Source of the DNA: Spartobacteria bacterium
GTDB lineage: Bacteria; Verrucomicrobiota; Verrucomicrobiia; Chthoniobacterales; UBA10450
Direction: 5' to 3'
Length of the DNA: 64,000 nt
Assembly: GCA_003134785.1 (NCBI GenBank)
Contig: PLCN01000025.1
Coordinates: 124,001-188,000 of the forward strand
Positions 60,456-64,000 of this stretch are shown here, one piece after another (position 1 is the first letter of the stretch; each line of letters begins with the position of its first letter). Under the pieces are notes generated by a model. That model was not told the DNA's origin, did no database searches, and was given only the letters and a program-made list of their open reading frames with translations. A program made the position numbers and the translations under genes.

Positions 60456-60821
60456 CGGCATCCCATGAGGATACTGTCCACCGCGAGATAATCTTCGGAC
60501 GCGTTGGAGTTTTGATTTCCGACTCGACAACAGTCGCGAGCTGCTGGTGCTTTCAACCATCAACTAACAACTCTCAACCATTTCCGCCTCCTACTTCACC
60601 AGTAGCCCTCTTCCCTCCGCTGCCTCTCGTCGTCCTCCCACTCGTCGATCAACTTCAACGCCGGATCCGCGCTTGCCGGCACGAGCGCCGTGAAGTGACC
60701 TCGCCGCGGAATGTCCCACTGGATGAACTGGGCCAACAATTGGGCGAGGCGTGCCGCTGGTGCCGAGAGATTTTTCCGCAACCATTCGCCGGCACCTCAG
60801 TTCAATCGGTTAATCCTAATT
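60456..60821. other. Intergenic region with possible antitoxin remnant
   Basis: 366 bases. A short TCAACCATCAACTAACAAC-type repeat occurs at about 60558-60582. The minus strand contains the 61-codon frame listed separately and, after it, an AGGAGG-spaced ATG followed by only five codons. Confidence 0.4.
60596..60781 (-). CDS. Possible orphan antitoxin-like small protein
   Basis: A 61-residue frame, MRKNLSAPAARLAQLLAQF..., ending in the very acidic LIDEWEDDERQRREEGYW. Third-position GC is high (by count about three quarters), as in real local genes. It might be the antitoxin half of a lost toxin-antitoxin pair, because a good AGGAGG and ATG follow its stop but the frame there closes after five codons. 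The family is not recognised and it could be noise. Confidence 0.35.
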   Translation of the reverse strand: MRKNLSAPAARLAQLLAQFIQWDIPRRGHFTALVPASADPALKLIDEWEDDERQRREEGYW

Positions 60822-61955
60822 ATGAAATCAACACTATTTAAGAAATTGTTTGTTCTCGCCGCCGCGAGCTGCGCCTTCGCCGTTGCCCCTTGCTTCGCCC
60901 AGGTAAGTTTGCGCGGCCTTTACGTTCCATCGCCGCAAACTAATCCGCCCCTCATCCTGTGGATCCACGATAACGACACCATCGGAGTCCACATCTTCGA
61001 TTCCACGCAGCAGGAGGTCGGCTTTGGCAAGACCAAGCTAAGCAACGATAGCTTCACCATCACCGCCTCAAACGGCCAGACCGTCGCCGGTTCGGTCTCC
61101 GGCCTGGGACCGAACGATACGCCATCGATCACCGCTACGCTTTCATCCGGTGGCACTAGCACGCCGTTCACCGCGCCTCGCCAGCCTATCTTCCGCATCT
61201 CGGGAGGGGGCGAGAATCCGTTAGGCGGCCGTTTTGATGGCGTAGCCAATAGCGACACCAGCGCCGGAGCGCTCGACGTTAGCTTCATCATCGACGCGAA
61301 CAATAACCTCTACTTCATCGAGTCACGCCGTAATAGCGCGAAGCTATCCGGCGGTATTGGCACCGTGACGCCCAACTCTACTTCCATGACCGATAGCAGC
61401 GATGAAGCACCGACCGATGCGCGGATGGTGCCGGGTGGAACCTTCACCGTAAGCTCCGTCCAGGGCTTTACCATTACCGGCAGCTTTACCACATCGGACT
61501 TTGAGATGCGCGGCACCTTCCAGCAACCTGACGGGTCGTATAGGTTCGTCGCGCGCAAGAAAGCCGACGCCTACCGGCTGGGTAACATATCCACGCGTGG
61601 ATTTGTTAATACGGGAGACGGCCAGCTTATCTCGGGATTTATCATTACCGGAGGACCTAAGCGCGTCCTTATTCGCGCCCTTGGGCCTAGCTTGTCGAAG
61701 TTTGGCGTCAGCCCAGTCCTGCCCGATCCGTCTCTGCAGCTCTTTCATGGTAACCAGTCCATTGGCACCGATACCGGTTGGAAGAACAACGCTAACGCCG
61801 CGGAGATTCGGCACACCGGTTTGGCTCCGGATAATGACAACGATAGCGCGTTTCTGGTTACCCTTGAACCCGGCGCTTACACCGCGGTAGTTACGGGAGC
61901 TTCCGGCGACACCGGCGTTGCCCTGGTCGAAGTCTACGAAGCCGCCGTTTTCTAA
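60822..61955 (+). CDS. Secreted protein with one C-terminal NISTRGFV/GGFII domain
   Basis: A 377-residue exported protein; ATG 60822 (MKSTLFKKLFVLAAASCAFAVAPCFAQ) is the clear signal peptide start. Residues about 28-250 are a beta-rich region of unknown family (LRGLYVPSPQTNPP, SNDSFTITASNGQT, GGRFDGVANSDTS, YRFVARKKADAYR). About 255-375 is a single copy of the domain shared with three other loci: LGNISTRGFVNTGDGQLISGFIITGGPKRVLIRALGPSL...DTGVALVEVYE. A strong terminator follows, so it is probably monocistronic. Confidence 0.8.
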   Translation: MKSTLFKKLFVLAAASCAFAVAPCFAQVSLRGLYVPSPQTNPPLILWIHDNDTIGVHIFDSTQQEVGFGKTKLSNDSFTITASNGQTVAGSVSGLGPNDTPSITATLSSGGTSTPFTAPRQPIFRISGGGENPLGGRFDGVANSDTSAGALDVSFIIDANNNLYFIESRRNSAKLSGGIGTVTPNSTSMTDSSDEAPTDARMVPGGTFTVSSVQGFTITGSFTTSDFEMRGTFQQPDGSYRFVARKKADAYRLGNISTRGFVNTGDGQLISGFIITGGPKRVLIRALGPSLSKFGVSPVLPDPSLQLFHGNQSIGTDTGWKNNANAAEIRHTGLAPDNDNDSAFLVTLEPGAYTAVVTGASGDTGVALVEVYEAAVF

Positions 61956-61981
61956 GCTCGTTCAAAGAAGTCATAGGAAGG

Positions 61982-62016
61982 CCGCCGGCAGGAAACTGCC
62001 GGCGGTTCTTGCTTTA
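61982..62016 (+). terminator. Intrinsic terminator
   Basis: A perfect 10-bp stem CCGCCGGCAG-GAAA-CTGCCGGCGG followed by TTCTTGCTTTAT, 27 nt after the stop of the secreted-protein gene. The best Rho-independent terminator in the window. Confidence 0.85.
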
Positions 62017-62060
62017 TGGCTCGTTTCTCGTTCCGCCTCTGCCTCCCAATTGGCAAACCG

Positions 62061-62091
62061 CTAAATCGCTAAGTCGTCAGATCGTTAATTG
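62061..62091 (+). repeat. Degenerate octamer array CTAAATCG
   Basis: Consecutive 8-mers CTAAATCG, CTAAGTCG, TCAGATCG and TTAATTG between two genes. A second array of the same unit lies at 63013-63044. Confidence 0.65.
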
Positions 62092-62164
62092 ATTTGTCTT
62101 GCCCCGCCGCGCCGGAACGAACACAAATCCCGTTCGAATCGCCAGCTGACGAAAGGAACTCACC

Positions 62165-62899
62165 ATGGGAGCGCACGAAAATCTGGAGCACGCCGAACAC
62201 GCCGCGCATAGCGGTCATACCGGGAAGCATATTGGAGTGACCATGGCCCTGCTCGGCGTCTTGATCGCTTTCGCCGCGGCGATGGTGGGCTCACAACGCC
62301 AGGAGCTCGTCACCAGCCTCATGGATCAAAGCTGGGCGCATTCCAGTTTCACCGCCGCCTCTACGAAATTCCGCATCGTCATGACCGAGCTCCAGAAAAT
62401 GCGCGGCAGTGTTCCGGCCACCTCGGCGGAGAGCGCCTCGCCCGCCTTGAAATCAGCCCTTCGTCTCCACGCTACTTATAGTGAGGAACGAAAACTGGCC
62501 GAAGCGTGGGACAACAGCTGCGAAGCTCTCATCGACGCTCATTTCGATGCCGCCGAAGGCTACGAGCACGCCCAGCTCATCGCCGAAGTCGCCATCATCA
62601 TCGCATCCATTGCCATCCTCATGAACAGCCGCGCGGCCTGGCTCGTGTCCGTCGTGGCAGGAGTCCTCTGTTTGGGTCAGATGGGCTACACCTTCGTCAA
62701 CAGCCGGAACGCCATTCACGAGCACCACGATAAGGTCCACCACGCGCAGGAGACGTACGAGGCGTTGATCGAGAAGCACCTGGACGCCACGGAAGACGAA
62801 GCCACCGTGAACGACCTCGACCCCGGCGGCACCATTCGCGCGACCATCCAAAAGGATTCGCCCAAGCCGGAAACCCACGCCGAAGCCAAGCCGGAATAA
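62165..62899 (+). CDS. DUF4337 membrane protein
   Basis: A 244-residue protein with AAAGGA about 8 nt before the ATG. A His-rich head (HAEHAAHSGHTGKHIG) is followed by one membrane helix at about 24-42 (TMALLGVLIAFAAAMVGSQ). A helical soluble part carries the family block DQSWAHSSFTAASTKFR. Two closely spaced helices follow at about 140-178 (LIAEVAIIIASIAILMNSRAAWLVSVVAGVL), then an acidic C-terminal tail. DUF4337 proteins are of unknown function. Monocistronic. Confidence 0.88.
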   Translation: MGAHENLEHAEHAAHSGHTGKHIGVTMALLGVLIAFAAAMVGSQRQELVTSLMDQSWAHSSFTAASTKFRIVMTELQKMRGSVPATSAESASPALKSALRLHATYSEERKLAEAWDNSCEALIDAHFDAAEGYEHAQLIAEVAIIIASIAILMNSRAAWLVSVVAGVLCLGQMGYTFVNSRNAIHEHHDKVHHAQETYEALIEKHLDATEDEATVNDLDPGGTIRATIQKDSPKPETHAEAKPE

Positions 62900-63298
62900 C
62901 CTTCTTCACTTCAGCGGAGCTGCTGCTTCTTGGCGGAAACCTGGCAGGTATCCCCTGACTCTTCATTCACGAAATCATTTTCCTTTCGCCTTCGAAGACT
63001 CTTCGTATTGGCTAAATCACTAAATCGCCAACTCGCTAAATGCTTTTCGCTCCGACAAAAAATCGGGAGCCACGCGAATGCTTTCGGTGTCGTTGATCGT
63101 AGAACTCACCACGCGTGATGGCCGTCAACGGCATGGTCAAGGAATTCCGGCCCTTCGTATTTGCGAGCACTTTCTTCGATGAGATAGACGTGCCAGCCCA
63201 TCAATTCACACGGTATCGCCTATGTGCGTCGGTGAGTCTTCAGGGCCCCGAACGAGAACGCAGAGAAATCCTCGATCCCGCCGGCCACGCCACGAGCT
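62900..63298. other. Intergenic region
   Basis: 399 bases without a convincing gene. It contains the second octamer array (63013-63044). Short plus-strand frames here have no domain and no ribosome-binding site. Confidence 0.4.
63013..63044 (+). repeat. Degenerate octamer array, second locus
   Basis: CTAAATCA, CTAAATCG, CCAACTCG and CTAAATGC in tandem; same unit as at 62061-62091. Confidence 0.65.
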
Positions 63299-64000
63299 TC
63301 AGTCCAAAGTTTTCAGCATTTCGAGGCATTTCGACAGCAGTCGGCGTTGAACCTCCAAAAGCTCGGCTTCTCCGCACTCGTCCGGCGTCAGCTTTTTCGA
63401 ATATTTCTTAAACGTTTCTCCTGCGCGCTTCATCTTTTTTCTAACGTCTGCCGGGTCTCCGTGATCGACATCGTGTCTAAAGGAAGTTCGAAGAAACTTG
63501 ACGTCCATCGCAAATGGAGGCGGCGTTCCTCCCAGTCGTCTACACGCTCCTGAACCCTCGTAAACGAGAAAATAAAGGGCATCGACGAGAGTAGCGCACG
63601 AACTTTTGTTAGTTGTAGGTGACTCTAAGCCGGCCAAGGCTCTAGTAGTTTCGTTTGTCAACTTAAACAAATCTTCGCCATGTTCGGCCCCGTGCTTTTT
63701 ATTGAGTTTGTACACGAGCGCCCGAATCTCGGCGGCAGTCTCTTTCAGCGGATCCAATTGGCCGGCACTAATGGTCTGTGTGTAGTTGAGAATTGGTTTA
63801 AATACGGGGAATCGCTGAACGAGACGGCGGGTCAAGATATCGATTCGATTTCTGATTGAGTCACCGCCTGTCGATCCGGAAGAGATCGACTGCTGGTACG
63901 ATAATAATTCCTTGTCGCCGGCTTTGACTCCTTTCTGTACCTCCGCTGAAAGCGCCGCAAAGAAATCCGACAAGAATTTAGCAAACGATCTCCCATGTGG
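63299..64000 (-). CDS. Hypothetical protein, 5' end at or beyond window edge
   Basis: The frame is open from the right window edge to its TAA. TTG at 63973 (SDFFAALSAEVQKG) could start a 224-residue protein, but the frame continues upstream without an in-frame ATG, so the gene may begin outside. The protein is helical and charged. The segment FLRTSFRHDVDHGDP contains R-H-D-V-D-H, which fits the R-x4-6-H motif of HEPN nucleases. With one motif alone this is only a hint. Family not recognised. Confidence 0.6.
   Translation of the reverse strand, partial: PHGRSFAKFLSDFFAALSAEVQKGVKAGDKELLSYQQSISSGSTGGDSIRNRIDILTRRLVQRFPVFKPILNYTQTISAGQLDPLKETAAEIRALVYKLNKKHGAEHGEDLFKLTNETTRALAGLESPTTNKSSCATLVDALYFLVYEGSGACRRLGGTPPPFAMDVKFLRTSFRHDVDHGDPADVRKKMKRAGETFKKYSKKLTPDECGEAELLEVQRRLLSKCLEMLKTLD

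Noticed and set aside
60591-60785. Second minus-strand frame overlapping the possible antitoxin
   Set aside because: Gly/Arg/Val-rich shadow of the better frame 60596-60781.

Overview
The window looks like chromosomal DNA of a soil verrucomicrobium, most likely of the Chthoniobacterales/Spartobacteria type. This is inferred from high GC coding sequence with weak Shine-Dalgarno use, several secreted proteins carrying a duplicated NISTRGFV...GGFII...GPSL...LELH...NDNW...VGLVEVY domain, and short intergenic arrays of a GGAATGC heptamer. No database search was possible.

Layout. 1-3.4 kb: a minus-strand operon of unknown function, with a 694-residue HExxH protein, ending in a gene cut by the window edge; then a GNAT acetyltransferase. 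4-7.1 kb: a YadA-head-like repeat surface protein and a secreted duplicated-domain protein, then a decayed small gene. 7.2-19.9 kb: a RelE-type toxin-antitoxin pair, a POT peptide transporter, an adenylate-cyclase/TolB/TPR receptor convergent with a cNMP-domain/thioredoxin-reductase-like flavoprotein, a tRNA-dihydrouridine synthase, a headless copy of the duplicated-domain protein, an acyltransferase and a DUF1579 lipocalin-like protein. 20-35.3 kb: a split complex I locus. nuoABCDI runs rightward, while nuoH-J-K and nuoL-M-(ORF6N)-M-N run leftward. The leftward part is interrupted by an oppositely oriented CHASE3/PAS hybrid histidine kinase. No nuoE, nuoF or nuoG is present, and there are two NuoM paralogues. 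Three long inverted-repeat elements sit in the nuo intergenic gaps.

35.3-38.3 kb: a DUF2911/TPR protein, a trypsin-like protease fused to the duplicated domain, and a small membrane protein. 38.4-55.3 kb, the most interesting part: a compact, apparently complete leftward PKS/NRPS cluster. Its genes, in transcription order, are a flippase, A-PCP, KS-AT-ACP-aminotransferase-C-A(with embedded PRMT-like methyltransferase)-PCP, C-degenerate A-PCP-TE (cysteine nucleophile), and an Sfp-type phosphopantetheinyl transferase. A NarL-type two-component pair is divergent from it. The assembly-line order suggests a small peptide-polyketide containing a beta-amino (3,4-diamino) unit, with valine-like codes in both intact A domains.

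57-64 kb: a lone pseudopilin, a secreted alpha/beta hydrolase, two back-to-back toxin-antitoxin modules (PIN/RHH and zeta-like/ParD-like), another secreted protein with the shared domain followed by a strong terminator, a DUF4337 membrane protein, and a gene running off the right edge with an R-x4-H motif. No rRNA, tRNA, CRISPR array or transposase was recognised.
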